Assembly (NCBI GenBank): GCA_947493695.1
Contig: CANLSF010000001.1
Location: forward strand, 1,364,001 to 1,428,000
Direction of reading: 5' to 3'
Length of the DNA stretch: 64,000 nucleotides
Origin: an uncultured Kiloniellaceae bacterium
GTDB lineage: Bacteria > Pseudomonadota > Alphaproteobacteria > Kiloniellales > Kiloniellaceae
The notes beneath the pieces are model-generated. The model was not told the DNA's origin and ran no database searches. It was given only the letters and a program-made list of their open reading frames with translations. This document shows, one piece after another, positions 1 to 9,647 of this stretch. The position numbers were made by a program, and so were the translations under genes. The first letter of the stretch is position 1; every line of letters starts with the position of its first letter.

Positions 1-156
1 CAATGAAGTCTCTGTCCATGCCGTGCCTGCGCGTCCGGGTCAAGACTGCATCGACCTCAATCTAGGTCAGAAACGCTTGGTTAACCATCTTTCAAGACCT
101 GATGGCGCAAACTGCGGCCCTGGATCGATAACAGTCTCTGGGAAGTCCGCGCCCGC

Positions 157-1527
157 ATGTCAGTGGCCCGCAACATACTGCTGTTCGGACTCTATACCGC
201 GATGGCGATTGCTGTTGCTGTGGAGGGGCCGTTGCGCGTCCCGCGCCTGGATCAGTCCGTTGCGGTGATGATCGGCCTGCTGATTTTTCTGGCGGGTGCT
301 CTCGTCCATGAAATGTATCAGCGTCTTTCACGCGAGTCATTTCTCGGTAAGCAAATTCTGGCACTCCGGCATGCACAATCAGAGCTTTACGAGCAGCTCA
401 ACTGGTCCCGGCGTGAGAACAAGGCACTGGCCGAAGCGGTCGAAGCCGTCGTGCGTTCCGGACGACTGCCGAGCGAACCCGGCACGGTCGACGAAGCCAT
501 CACTGAGGTCCGCGTTATAAAGTCCTTGGGGGCGTCAAAGCCCAAAGCAGAGCCGGAACACCAGGTTGCAGCCGGACCTGCCGTAACACTGGTTGCGGAT
601 CCGGAGAGCTTTGGGCCTGTGAGCTCGGGCGCACTGGGATCGGATAAGGTCTATGCTGAGCCGGACGCGCCCGGTTCGTTGCATCCCGTGCTGGAAAACG
701 ATACGCCGCAACCCGCAGCCGCCAAAGAATCTCATGCGGGATCGCCAAAGAAAACCGGTGACGCCGAGTACGCGATGCCGGACGTGATCCGCAATCTGAG
801 TGAAGACGAGATTCTGAAACAGGTGCAGAACGCTCTTCGAGATGATCGGATCAGCTTCGTGCTGCAGCCGATTGTCAGTCTGCCGCAGCGTAAGCGCCGC
901 TTCTATGAATGTTTTTCCCGAGTCCGGACCGAAGAGGATCTCATGATCCTGCCGGAAGAGTACATTGCCGTTGCCGAGCGTGAGGGTCTGATCACTGCAA
1001 TCGACAATATGCTGTTGTTCCGCTGCGTTCAGTTGGTGCGTAAGATCCAGCGCCGCAGCGATAATCTCGATTTTTTCTGTAATATTTCGCCTCATACTCT
1101 TCGAGACGATGACTTTTTCGGTGACTTCGTCGAGTTTCTCGAAAGCAATGATGTCCTGGGTCCGAACCTGATCTTCGAGTTCACACAATCCGAGTTCGCC
1201 GGGTTTGGTGACGTGGAAATGGGGCATCTGGAGCGTTTGGCGCGCGTGGGCTGCCGTCTCTCACTGGATCAGGTCACGGACCTGCAGATGGATTTACCGG
1301 CGCTTGCCGCCCGGAACATCCGCTTTGTGAAAATTCAGGCCGAGCTGCTCGCAGCAGGAACCTCTGAAGTCGATGCCTTGCTCGCATCTTTCCGGGATGT
1401 GCCGATCAAGCTGGTGGCGGAGAAGGTCGAGGAAGAGGATACCCTGCGCAAATTGCTGGATAAGCAGATCGACTTTGGCCAGGGCTACCTCTTTGGTGAG
1501 CCCCGCCTTGCACGCCCGGCGGCGTGA
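157..1527 (+). CDS. Membrane-anchored, degenerate EAL-domain protein
   Basis: 456 residues. Two hydrophobic segments (about 5-22 and 34-51) are followed by a short coiled coil (60-100), a low-complexity linker rich in Ala, Pro and Glu, and an EAL domain (about 230-450). EAL domains normally hydrolyse cyclic di-GMP. Here the signature EAL reads ECF (E251 kept). N309, E341, K392, E422 and the QGYLFG motif near 442 are also kept, but the central DDFG motif is replaced by DQVT (D371, Q372). The loss of the second metal-binding Asp suggests a c-di-GMP or protein-binding role rather than catalysis. The ATG has a GGAAG about 11 nt upstream. There is no GGDEF domain. The fold is secure; inactivity is an inference. 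Confidence 0.88.
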   Translation: MSVARNILLFGLYTAMAIAVAVEGPLRVPRLDQSVAVMIGLLIFLAGALVHEMYQRLSRESFLGKQILALRHAQSELYEQLNWSRRENKALAEAVEAVVRSGRLPSEPGTVDEAITEVRVIKSLGASKPKAEPEHQVAAGPAVTLVADPESFGPVSSGALGSDKVYAEPDAPGSLHPVLENDTPQPAAAKESHAGSPKKTGDAEYAMPDVIRNLSEDEILKQVQNALRDDRISFVLQPIVSLPQRKRRFYECFSRVRTEEDLMILPEEYIAVAEREGLITAIDNMLLFRCVQLVRKIQRRSDNLDFFCNISPHTLRDDDFFGDFVEFLESNDVLGPNLIFEFTQSEFAGFGDVEMGHLERLARVGCRLSLDQVTDLQMDLPALAARNIRFVKIQAELLAAGTSEVDALLASFRDVPIKLVAEKVEEEDTLRKLLDKQIDFGQGYLFGEPRLARPAA

Positions 1528-1651
1528 CACGCGTCGCCTGCAGGCCAAACGCTCTTTATTCCTGACACCTTATCGACAAGCTTTCTTTCAATCCACGGCC
1601 CTCTGTGTCACAAGAACGCGTCTTTCCTTGTGGCTTTTATTTTAGGTTCAG

Positions 1652-2521
1652 GTGGTTTCACTATACGAGGGTCTGTCGGCCATCTCCGACAATTACGACG
1701 GTTACATCATCGATCTATGGGGTGTGATGCACGATGGGGTGAAGGCCTTTCCTGAAGCCATCGATTGCGTGTCACGCCTGAAACAGGCAGGCAAGCAGAT
1801 TGCCATCCTTTCCAATGCTCCTCGCCGCGCTGACGTGGTGATCGCGCGCAATGCGGATCTTGGCATCGCACCGGACCTGGCTGATGTCGTGATGTCTTCG
1901 GGCGAAGATACCTGGCTGCACCTTAACGAACGGCCCGACGCGTTTTACCGTGAGCTGGGACGGCGTTGTTATCACCTGGGGCCGGAGCGCGACCAGGGCA
2001 TGCGTGAGGGGCTGGACTACGATTTTGTCGAGAGTCTCGACGAAGCTGATTTTATCCTCAACACCGGAACACTGGCCTTCGATCATACAATTGAAAATTA
2101 CCGCGAGCTTCTTGACTCAGCCCTCGCCCTGAAACTGCCGATGATCTGCGCCAATCCTGATCTGGTGGTGATTCGGGGGGGAGTCATGGAGTTCTGCGCG
2201 GGCAGTGTCGCGGAACGTTATGAGCAGCTCGGTGGCGAAGTGCGGTCCCACGGTAAACCGCATCTCGGGGTCTACGAGCGTTGCTTCTCGGCAATGGGCG
2301 TGACGGATCGCAGCCGAATTGCGGGAATTGGTGACTCCTTACGCACGGACATTGCAGGGGCGCGGGCAGCTGGAATCGCGGGAATTTTTGTCACCGATGG
2401 CATCCATCGGACTGAATTAAACGTAGACTCATCAGGAATGCCGGCGCCCGATGGGCTTGAAAGCCTTTTTGCGGCGACCCAGGCGAACCCGGCAGCTGTT
2501 CTGCCGCGGCTCCGCTGGTAA
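1652..2521 (+). CDS. HAD-superfamily class IIA hydrolase, TIGR01459-type
   Basis: 289 residues with a GTG start. HAD motif I is DLWGVMHDG (D21), motif II is the LSNAP segment (S54), the motif III lysine lies in GKPHLGVYE (K202), and motif IV is GDSLRTD (227-233). This matches the class IIA (NagD-like) subfamily known mainly in alphaproteobacteria as TIGR01459. It probably removes phosphate from a small metabolite in the cytoplasm; the substrate is unknown. The second Asp of the usual DxD motif I is Trp (W23), which I recall as typical of this subfamily, so it is not obviously dead. It stands alone, 125 nt after the EAL gene and 82 nt before the cyclase gene. Confidence 0.88.
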   Translation: MVSLYEGLSAISDNYDGYIIDLWGVMHDGVKAFPEAIDCVSRLKQAGKQIAILSNAPRRADVVIARNADLGIAPDLADVVMSSGEDTWLHLNERPDAFYRELGRRCYHLGPERDQGMREGLDYDFVESLDEADFILNTGTLAFDHTIENYRELLDSALALKLPMICANPDLVVIRGGVMEFCAGSVAERYEQLGGEVRSHGKPHLGVYERCFSAMGVTDRSRIAGIGDSLRTDIAGARAAGIAGIFVTDGIHRTELNVDSSGMPAPDGLESLFAATQANPAAVLPRLRW

Positions 2522-2603
2522 GCCGGGGGATCAAGGTCATGGAGGCGGATCCGCCTGAGTGCGATAGCACGCATTAGGGCGAAGTTCGGAGTGGGGCCGG
2601 TTT

Positions 2604-4415
2604 ATGGGTAAGCTTTATAGCCGAAAATTCGTCTGGCATTTCGATGTGCCCGTCGAGGACCTCTGGCCCAGCCTTGCAGATACTGCCCGCTTCAATGAAG
2701 CTGCCGGCCTACCCAAACATGACATCGAGGAAATTCCGCAGGACGACGGCTCGGTCGTTTACCTTGGTCATGTTCGTATGGGACCGATCGTTATGAACTG
2801 GCGCGACTGGCCGGTTAACTGGGTCACCGGCGAATGGTTCGAACACCGGCGGGATTTCTCGAAAGGTCCCCTCAAAAAGCTGAACGCTCTTTTACGCTTC
2901 GTACCTGAGGGCGCAGGCTGCCGTTGCGAGTACCATTTGGAAGCGGAAGCGGCGAATCTGCTGGGTCACATTATTCTGAGCACGAATTTCTTCAAAGGGG
3001 CGGGCAAGACCTTCGGGCAGCTGGCCGAGGATGCCGGGCGCTTTGCCCGCGGCGATCTGCCCATGGCTTTTCGATTTCAACCGCCGCCGCTGGATCCGGA
3101 TGTTCAGGCGCGGATGGATGCTATCGTTACCACCATCGAAGAGTCCGGGCACGGGCACGGGCTGGCAAAACGCCTGGCTGAACTTGTGCAGAGCGCTCAG
3201 GAAGTCGATCTGGTTCATTTGCGGCCGATCAGGCTTGCGCGTGAATGGGAGCAGAAGGAGCGGAATGTCATCGAGCTTTGTCTCGAGGCGGCCCGCGCCG
3301 GGTTACTGGCGCTGCGTTGGGATGTGCTGTGTCCACGTTGTCGGGTGCCCAAGGCCTCTGTTTCCAGTCTGGATGCTTTGCCACGCGGTGCGCATTGCGA
3401 AACCTGCAACATCGATTACGACGGCGATTTCTCCCGTAATGTCGAGTTGAGTTTTCATCCGGCGCCTGCTCTGCGGCCGATATCTGCCGGTGAGTATTGC
3501 CTCTTTGGTCCCATGAGCACACCTCACATCGTGCTGCAGTTGACGCTTGCGGCGGGGGAAACCCGCACCGAAACCATGTCGCTGGCACCCGGACGTTACC
3601 GTTTGCGAAGTCTGGAGCCGGGGCCGGAGGTGGATTTCGATCTTGAAGAAGGGCAGGCGATCCCCGAACTGATCGCGTGTGCGGAGGGCTTTGACACCGC
3701 CGCAGGCGAGGACAGCAACAGCGTCACACTACACAATCGTAGCCAACGCCCACTGACTTTGGTGCTCGAAGAACGTCCCTGGATGCGTGACGCGCTGACA
3801 GCAGACCGGGTAACGGCAATGCAAGCATTCCGAGATCTCTTTTCAGATCAGGTTCTGCGACCGGGTGACGAAGTGGAGGTCACGCGGATCTGCCTGCTAT
3901 TTAGCGACCTTCAAGGTTCTACGGCGCTTTACGGAGCCATTGGAGATGCTCGGGCGTATCATTTGGTGCGCGATCACTTCGCCTTTCTCGCGGCGATCGT
4001 GCGTGAGAACAACGGGGCTGTCGTCAAGACAATCGGCGATGCAATCATGGCGGCCTTTGCCGATCCGGCCGATGCGGTTCGGTCCGCCCTGGCAATCCAG
4101 AACAAAGTAGAAAGCTTTAACGCCACCCGGCCGGGTGAGGGAATTGTGATCAAGGTGGGGATCCACGAAGGACCTTCGATCGCCGTCACCTTAAATGGGC
4201 GGCTGGATTATTTCGGCTCCACCGTGAACATGGCAGCCCGCCTGCAGGGGACTTCGCTCGGCGGGGACGTGGTGGTTTCCATGAACCTTGCAGAGGATCC
4301 GGCGGTGGAACCCCTGCTGGCGCCTTTATCGCGGAAAGTCGAAACCACGCATCTGAAGGGCTTTGACGAGCCGGTCGAGTTTCTGCGCATTGCCCCACAG
4401 GGGCCAGCGGCCTGA
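2604..4415 (+). CDS. Class III adenylate/guanylate cyclase with SRPBCC-like (DUF5939-type) N-terminus and zinc ribbon
   Basis: 603 residues. The first ~150 residues look like an SRPBCC/START-type ligand-binding fold, followed by a helical region and a CxxC...CxxC zinc ribbon at about 243-272. A C-terminal class III cyclase domain spans about 424-595. Catalytic features are visible: FSDLQGST carries the first metal-binding Asp, KTIGDAIMAAF the second Asp, and DYFGSTVNMAARL the transition-state Asn/Arg. It should make cAMP (or cGMP) from ATP/GTP. No transmembrane segment is evident, so it is probably cytosolic with the N-terminal half sensing a hydrophobic ligand (inference). The ATG is preceded by a purine-rich GGAGTGGGG. 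Confidence 0.9.
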   Translation: MGKLYSRKFVWHFDVPVEDLWPSLADTARFNEAAGLPKHDIEEIPQDDGSVVYLGHVRMGPIVMNWRDWPVNWVTGEWFEHRRDFSKGPLKKLNALLRFVPEGAGCRCEYHLEAEAANLLGHIILSTNFFKGAGKTFGQLAEDAGRFARGDLPMAFRFQPPPLDPDVQARMDAIVTTIEESGHGHGLAKRLAELVQSAQEVDLVHLRPIRLAREWEQKERNVIELCLEAARAGLLALRWDVLCPRCRVPKASVSSLDALPRGAHCETCNIDYDGDFSRNVELSFHPAPALRPISAGEYCLFGPMSTPHIVLQLTLAAGETRTETMSLAPGRYRLRSLEPGPEVDFDLEEGQAIPELIACAEGFDTAAGEDSNSVTLHNRSQRPLTLVLEERPWMRDALTADRVTAMQAFRDLFSDQVLRPGDEVEVTRICLLFSDLQGSTALYGAIGDARAYHLVRDHFAFLAAIVRENNGAVVKTIGDAIMAAFADPADAVRSALAIQNKVESFNATRPGEGIVIKVGIHEGPSIAVTLNGRLDYFGSTVNMAARLQGTSLGGDVVVSMNLAEDPAVEPLLAPLSRKVETTHLKGFDEPVEFLRIAPQGPAA

Positions 4416-4603
4416 TCTGACCGATTTTCACAGAATCACTGAAAAACCGGGGCCAGTCCCTGTTCGCAATAGCGAACGCGCGCCAGGTTGGACTTGCGCT
4501 GTGGGAGCGGCTTATACTGGCGCGCAAAAGGTCAATGAGGCGAGACACATAGAGTGCGGATCGTCTGTTACAGGTTTAAATTAGAGACGAAACGGGGGGG
4601 CTT

Positions 4604-6970
4604 GTGAGGCTGAGCTCGGTCATTGCCGGGATCGTTGGGCTGCTGTTAACGGCAGCCTGGCTTGGTGCCTGTGCCTACTATGTCGAAGCCTTTGTCGGGT
4701 GGAACGGACTGCAACAGCTCTTGCCGCACGAATTGGCTATGGGTGTCGCGGGGGCCTGCCTGCCACCGACGCTTTTGTGGCTGGCGCTGGTCTACTTCAT
4801 GCGCGGGCAGATGATCAACGAAGATGTTGATAAGCTTCTGCGCCACTTTCAGGCCATGACCTATCCGGACGATGAGGCAAAAACCCGAGTGCAGCAGGTC
4901 AGCGCAGCCCTGAAAGCGCAAGCCCATGAACTGACCGAGACGACCGACGAAATCTTCGAGCGAATGGATGCCATGCGCCATTCTTTCAAGTCTCAGACCA
5001 GCGAGCTTGCCGGGGCTTCGGTTCGGGCTGCGTCGCAGGCCGAACAGCTCAAGGAGTCCCTTACTGCGCAAACCCAGGAAGTTGAAGCGGCCTCGACCCG
5101 GATCAATGGCCTGATGGCGGCATCGCGGGAATCAGTGGACAGTCAGCTCAAGGCGCTGGAGGAAACCGCAGGCCGTGTCGACTCTATGGTGCATCAGATC
5201 TCCAGCGGTTTGAAGCAGCCCGTGGCTGATCTGCAAGCAGCGGCAGAGCAGACAATAGCGGCTACAGAGGATGTTGCGACCCATCTCGCGCGCCGCAGCA
5301 CCGAGCTGACTACGGCGCGTGAAGGTGTTCAGGCCAGTGGCGACGCGCTGCATGTGGAACTCGAACGGGATTTGAAAGCCTTTGCCGGGGCAGGCGAACA
5401 GGTTTTCGCCCATGCACGGCAGTTCAACGAGGCCATGCGGCAACAGATCGAGTTGCTGGCGCAGGTCTTTAACGACACGGAAGGCAAGGTGACGTCGGTG
5501 CGCGCAGCCCTGGCAGAGGAACGTGCTCAGTTCGGCACCATGACCGCGGAACTGACCCAGACCTCGCAGAAAATAGGCGAGGATCTCAAACACGATGCGC
5601 GGGATGTACGCAGCTCATTTGAACTCGCCGCGACCCGGGCCAAGCTGATTACCGAAATTCTGCGCGAACAGGGTGGTGTTCTTCATACCGAGACCGATCA
5701 GGTCGTGGATCGTCTGCGCGAGGCTGCCGGCGGAATTGCCGATGAGATTGAACAGGCCGGGACGCAGCAGATCGACCGCCTGCATGATGCCGCCGCTGCT
5801 GCACGCGAATCTCTCAGCGGAGTCGGTGCCGAGATCGAGCCTGTGGTGTCGGCCATCGAGGCGGCCGGCGCGCGCGCGGTGATACAAGCCGGCGAAGTCT
5901 CCAAGTTGCTCGGAACGCATTCTGAAAGTCTGGGCATGCATGCCGAGCGGGTTAGTGAACGGGTTGACCGGATCGCTGAAACCCTGAAACGGGGCACCAA
6001 TGATTTCGACGACGCGGCGCACAATGCGGTCGCGCAAAGCGCAAAGGTCGTGGAGATTTTCCGCAGTCAGGGCAGGGTTCTCACCCTGGCGGCAGAGAAC
6101 GCCAATACTTCGGTTGGTGACCTGCGGGCCCAGGTCCGCGATGAGGTCAGTGGCTTCGGCCAGATCAGCACTGATTTCAAAGCGCTTCTGCAAGAGGTCA
6201 GGGACACTCTTGCGCAGCAGGCCGACGCAATAAAGGCGGCTTCTGCCGGGGCGATGACAACATCCAGTGAAGTCCGCGAGCAGCTTCGCGTTCAGGCGGA
6301 CGCGGTCAACAGCGTGGCCGCGACAAACCTCGAGCGGCTCGGCAAGATGGCCGAAACGATTGATGGTATCTCCCTGCAGGTTCGCACCGCTGCCGACAGA
6401 GCGATTTCCCGCGCTGAAGACCTTGGCGGTAATCTGGAGGCTCAGGCCAGCGACTTCGGTACCACGGTCGAGACGGCCTTTCAGCAGGCGCGTGATGCCG
6501 GTCAGATCTTCAAGGATCAGGGCAAGGACATTTTGGCAGCGGCCGATGAGGCCGCGATCCAGGCGCGGCACCTTAAGGAAAAGTCCATCGAGGCCAGCCG
6601 CGATGTCTTCCTGCGCACCGCGACGGTGATGATGGAGGACCTGAACTCGAGCGCGATCGACTTGAACAAGTTTATCGAGGAAGACCTGCCGCCCGAGTTC
6701 TGGAAATCCTATCGTTCCGGCGATAAATCGATCTTCGCACGGCGTCTCCTGCGTAAATCGGACCGTTTCGAGTCTCCGGAAATCAAGGCGCGCTATGACA
6801 GTGATGACCGCTTCCGGGATCAGGTCAGCCGCTATCTGAACCAGTTCGATTCTCTGATCAAGCAGTCTGCGGACTGCGATCCGGAGCATATTCTTTCCGC
6901 TGCCTTCATGACCTCAGATGTGGGCAAGCTATATCTCTTATTGTCGCGTTCGCTTGGCCGTAAGCATTGA
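4604..6970 (+). CDS. Inner-membrane protein with ~600-residue coiled coil, function unknown
   Basis: 788 residues, GTG start after a G-rich site. Two membrane segments at about 5-26 and 44-66 anchor a very long helical cytoplasmic part (about 85-690) rich in Ala, Glu, Gln, Arg and Thr with heptad character, resembling the signalling coiled coils of chemoreceptors or apolipoprotein-like helices. There is no methyl-accepting hairpin tip sequence. The last ~100 residues are a compact charged domain. I recognise similar conserved hypothetical proteins in alphaproteobacteria but no assigned function. A structural or scaffold role at the envelope is possible. The 188-nt upstream gap has a plausible promoter (TTGGAC at 4488, TATACT at 4513, 19-nt spacer) and a small hairpin at 4462-4477. 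Confidence 0.8.
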   Translation: MRLSSVIAGIVGLLLTAAWLGACAYYVEAFVGWNGLQQLLPHELAMGVAGACLPPTLLWLALVYFMRGQMINEDVDKLLRHFQAMTYPDDEAKTRVQQVSAALKAQAHELTETTDEIFERMDAMRHSFKSQTSELAGASVRAASQAEQLKESLTAQTQEVEAASTRINGLMAASRESVDSQLKALEETAGRVDSMVHQISSGLKQPVADLQAAAEQTIAATEDVATHLARRSTELTTAREGVQASGDALHVELERDLKAFAGAGEQVFAHARQFNEAMRQQIELLAQVFNDTEGKVTSVRAALAEERAQFGTMTAELTQTSQKIGEDLKHDARDVRSSFELAATRAKLITEILREQGGVLHTETDQVVDRLREAAGGIADEIEQAGTQQIDRLHDAAAAARESLSGVGAEIEPVVSAIEAAGARAVIQAGEVSKLLGTHSESLGMHAERVSERVDRIAETLKRGTNDFDDAAHNAVAQSAKVVEIFRSQGRVLTLAAENANTSVGDLRAQVRDEVSGFGQISTDFKALLQEVRDTLAQQADAIKAASAGAMTTSSEVREQLRVQADAVNSVAATNLERLGKMAETIDGISLQVRTAADRAISRAEDLGGNLEAQASDFGTTVETAFQQARDAGQIFKDQGKDILAAADEAAIQARHLKEKSIEASRDVFLRTATVMMEDLNSSAIDLNKFIEEDLPPEFWKSYRSGDKSIFARRLLRKSDRFESPEIKARYDSDDRFRDQVSRYLNQFDSLIKQSADCDPEHILSAAFMTSDVGKLYLLLSRSLGRKH

Positions 6971-7039
6971 GCACTTTACTCTGTGCAGGTGTGATTTCGA
7001 GCAGCAGCAGACGAGATGTGTAAGAGGATCTTCTGAGCC

Positions 7040-8956
7040 ATGCGGAGCATGTCGTCCAAAACGCTGTCGAGCGATGCCGGAAAAGGCGAGGGTTCGACCC
7101 GTGAGCAATTAGCGACCCTGCGCAACCTGCTGCCTTATCTCTGGCCTGCCGGGCGCAAGGATTTGCGTCTTAGGGTCCTGATTGCGCTGGTGCTGATGGT
7201 TGGGGCGAAAGTCACGACCGTCTATGTTCCTCTGATCCTGCGTGCGGCAGTCGATAACCTGTCTCCGGGCACGGGAGCGTCCGCTGCGAATCTGGTGGCG
7301 AACGAGCCCCTGATTGTCCTGCCGCTCGGTCTGCTGCTGGCCTATGGCCTGGCGCGTGTCCTTGGGGTGGCCTTCGCCCAGATCCGCGACGCGGTCTTCT
7401 CCAAGGTAGCCCAGAGTGCAATCCGGCAGGTGGCCCTGCAGACCTTCGATCATCTGCACCGACTCTCGCTGCGATTCCACCTGGATCGCCAGACCGGCGG
7501 TCTGACGCGCGCGATTGACCGGGGCACCAAGGGCATTGAGTTCCTGCTGTTCTTCGTCCTTTTCAATATCCTGCCGACGATTCTCGAGATCCTCTTCGTC
7601 AGCGGCATCCTCTGGTATCTCTTCGACTGGCGTTTTGCGGCGGTTACGATCGCGACGATCCTGCTTTACGTTTATCTGACCTTCCAGATGACCGAATGGC
7701 GGATCAAGCTGCGCCGGCGCATGAACGATGCCGACAACGACGCCAACACCAAGTCGGTCGACAGCCTGCTGAACTTCGAGACCGTAAAATACTTCGGCAA
7801 CGAACAGCATGAGACCCGGCGTTTTGATACCGCGCTGCAAAGCTATGAAAAGGCGGCGGTCGACAGTCGGGTCAGCCTCTCGGCCCTGAATGCGGGGCAG
7901 GCGATAATCATCTCAATCGGTGTCGTGGCGATTATGGTCATGGCCGCCATGGGGGTCGTCGCCGGGATTATGACCTTGGGCGATTTCGTCATGGTCAATG
8001 CCTACCTTATCCAGCTGGCCATGCCGCTTAACCTGCTCGGCACGGTGTATCGGGAGATCAAACAGTCTCTGATCGATATGGAGGTCATGTTCAATCTGCT
8101 GGGCACCGGGGCAGAGATCCTTGATCGGCCTGACGCCACATCCCTGGTGCCTGAGGGCGGGGAAGTCGTCTTCCGCGATGTGAGCTTTGGATACGATGCC
8201 CGCCGCCCGATCCTGCGCAATGTTGATTTCACCGTACCTGCCGGCAAGACCGTCGCCATTGTCGGTCCCAGCGGCGCGGGCAAGTCGACCATCAGCCGCC
8301 TGCTGTTCCGCTTCTATGACGTGACGGACGGCCAGATCCTGATCGACGGTCAGGATCTGCGGGAGGTCACCCAGGATTCCCTGCGCGCATCCATCGGTAT
8401 CGTGCCGCAGGATACGGTCCTCTTTAACGACACGGTCTACTACAACATAGCCTATGGCCGCCCGAGCGCGACCCGCGAGGAAGTCGAAGCCGCCGCGAAG
8501 CTGGCCCGGATTCATGAATTCGTCCGGGGCCTGCCCGACGGCTACGACAGCATTGTCGGCGAGCGTGGCCTGAAGCTCTCCGGCGGCGAGAAACAACGTG
8601 TGGCCATCGCCCGTACGATCCTGAAGGGCCCGGCGATCCTGCTGTTCGACGAAGCTACCTCTGCGCTGGATACCAAGACGGAACGGGCGATACAGAACAG
8701 CCTGACCGAGGTCTCACGGGACCGCACCACACTGGTGATCGCGCACCGTCTCTCCACGGTCGTCGATGCGGATGAGATCATCGTCCTGGAGGCCGGTCGG
8801 ATCGTCGAACGCGGACAGCATGAAAACCTCCTGGACCGGGAGGGCCACTACGCCACCATGTGGCGGCGGCAGCAGGAAAGCGCGCTGCAGCGGCGTCAGA
8901 CAGATGCCGAACCCGCCGTGCCGGCTTCCCCGCCGTTGCCTCTGGATGTACCCTAG
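7040..8956 (+). CDS. Atm1/HMT1-type ABC half-transporter (fused permease and ATPase)
   Basis: 638 residues: an N-terminal six-helix ABC membrane domain (about 40-340) and an ATP-binding domain (about 375-610). Walker A is GPSGAGKST near 408, the signature is LSGGEKQ near 512, Walker B is LLFDEAT near 535, and the H-loop is IAHRLS. Overall sequence and the LLNFETVKYFGNE segment are typical of the Atm1 family, which in alphaproteobacteria exports glutathione conjugates/persulfides or metal-glutathione species and is linked to Fe-S or heavy-metal homeostasis. It would work as a homodimer in the inner membrane. A second ATG at 7049 could be the true start. It is followed 67 nt later by a VOC protein. 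Confidence 0.92.
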   Translation: MRSMSSKTLSSDAGKGEGSTREQLATLRNLLPYLWPAGRKDLRLRVLIALVLMVGAKVTTVYVPLILRAAVDNLSPGTGASAANLVANEPLIVLPLGLLLAYGLARVLGVAFAQIRDAVFSKVAQSAIRQVALQTFDHLHRLSLRFHLDRQTGGLTRAIDRGTKGIEFLLFFVLFNILPTILEILFVSGILWYLFDWRFAAVTIATILLYVYLTFQMTEWRIKLRRRMNDADNDANTKSVDSLLNFETVKYFGNEQHETRRFDTALQSYEKAAVDSRVSLSALNAGQAIIISIGVVAIMVMAAMGVVAGIMTLGDFVMVNAYLIQLAMPLNLLGTVYREIKQSLIDMEVMFNLLGTGAEILDRPDATSLVPEGGEVVFRDVSFGYDARRPILRNVDFTVPAGKTVAIVGPSGAGKSTISRLLFRFYDVTDGQILIDGQDLREVTQDSLRASIGIVPQDTVLFNDTVYYNIAYGRPSATREEVEAAAKLARIHEFVRGLPDGYDSIVGERGLKLSGGEKQRVAIARTILKGPAILLFDEATSALDTKTERAIQNSLTEVSRDRTTLVIAHRLSTVVDADEIIVLEAGRIVERGQHENLLDREGHYATMWRRQQESALQRRQTDAEPAVPASPPLPLDVP

Positions 8957-9023
8957 GTCATGGCCGTCGGAGTTTATGAGCCATGGCCTAGAGACTGATC
9001 ATTCGGAACACCTGGAGAAGGAT

Positions 9024-9449
9024 ATGACACCCCGCCTGACCCATGTTGCGCTACATCTGCGCGATCTGGACGCCTCGATTGGCTTTTACCGCGATATTTG
9101 CGGCATGAAGATCATCCACGAACGCGAGGATGGCGGAACCCGGGTGGTCTGGATGGCCGAGCCGGGTCGTGAGACCGACTTTATCTTTGTCCTGATTCCA
9201 GGTGGTCCGGGCCGCGATCAGGCCGAAAATGATTTTAGCCATTTTGGTTTCGCCCTTGAAAGCCGTGCCGCCGTGGACCGGGTTGCGGAAGCCGCAGAAC
9301 GCGCCGGGTGTCTGGCCTGGTCACCGCGTGATGAACCCTATCCGGTCGGATACTATTGCGGTCTGCGCGATCCGGACGGTAATTTCGTCGAATTCAGCTA
9401 CGGCCAGCCGCTTGGGCCCGGCGCTGCGCCCCTAAACGCAGAGAGTTAG
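9024..9449 (+). CDS. VOC-family (glyoxalase I-like) protein
   Basis: 141 residues, starting at the ATG preceded by GGAGAAGG; the frame is open further upstream into the end of the ABC gene, but this start fits the family. It begins RLTHVALHLRDLD with the metal-ligand His of the first beta-alpha-beta-beta-beta unit. A second His lies in FSHFGFAL and the C-terminal Glu in DGNFVEFSYG, the arrangement of lactoylglutathione lyase. Length and residues fit a metal-dependent VOC lyase or isomerase acting on a small electrophile. Proximity to an Atm1-type glutathione-linked exporter is suggestive, but the substrate is not established. Confidence 0.85.
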   Translation: MTPRLTHVALHLRDLDASIGFYRDICGMKIIHEREDGGTRVVWMAEPGRETDFIFVLIPGGPGRDQAENDFSHFGFALESRAAVDRVAEAAERAGCLAWSPRDEPYPVGYYCGLRDPDGNFVEFSYGQPLGPGAAPLNAES

Positions 9450-9545
9450 GGGCGGGAGTTCGTCCGGGGTTCGGATAAAAACTGACTTTGGGTCAGGATT
9501 TCAGCTGTTCCGGCAATGCTTACCGCGGGATTCGGCTTTTTCACC

Positions 9546-9573
9546 TTGACGCCAGGGGGGTGCTGCCTTAAAA
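9546..9573 (+). promoter_or_regulatory. Candidate sigma-70 promoter for rpmB
   Basis: TTGACG (9546-9551) and TTAAAA (9568-9573) separated by 16 nt, about 75 nt before the rpmB start. Assigned by consensus match only. Confidence 0.4.
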
Positions 9574-9647
9574 ACCGCTCCGCACCGGGCGTTTCTGCCC
9601 GGATTATCGTTTTATGCCTGCGTTTTAGATTAACTGGGAATGGTATC

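Noticed and set aside
5615-6889. 424-codon minus-strand open frame
   Set aside because: Shadow of the coiled-coil gene, caused by high GC; no family features.
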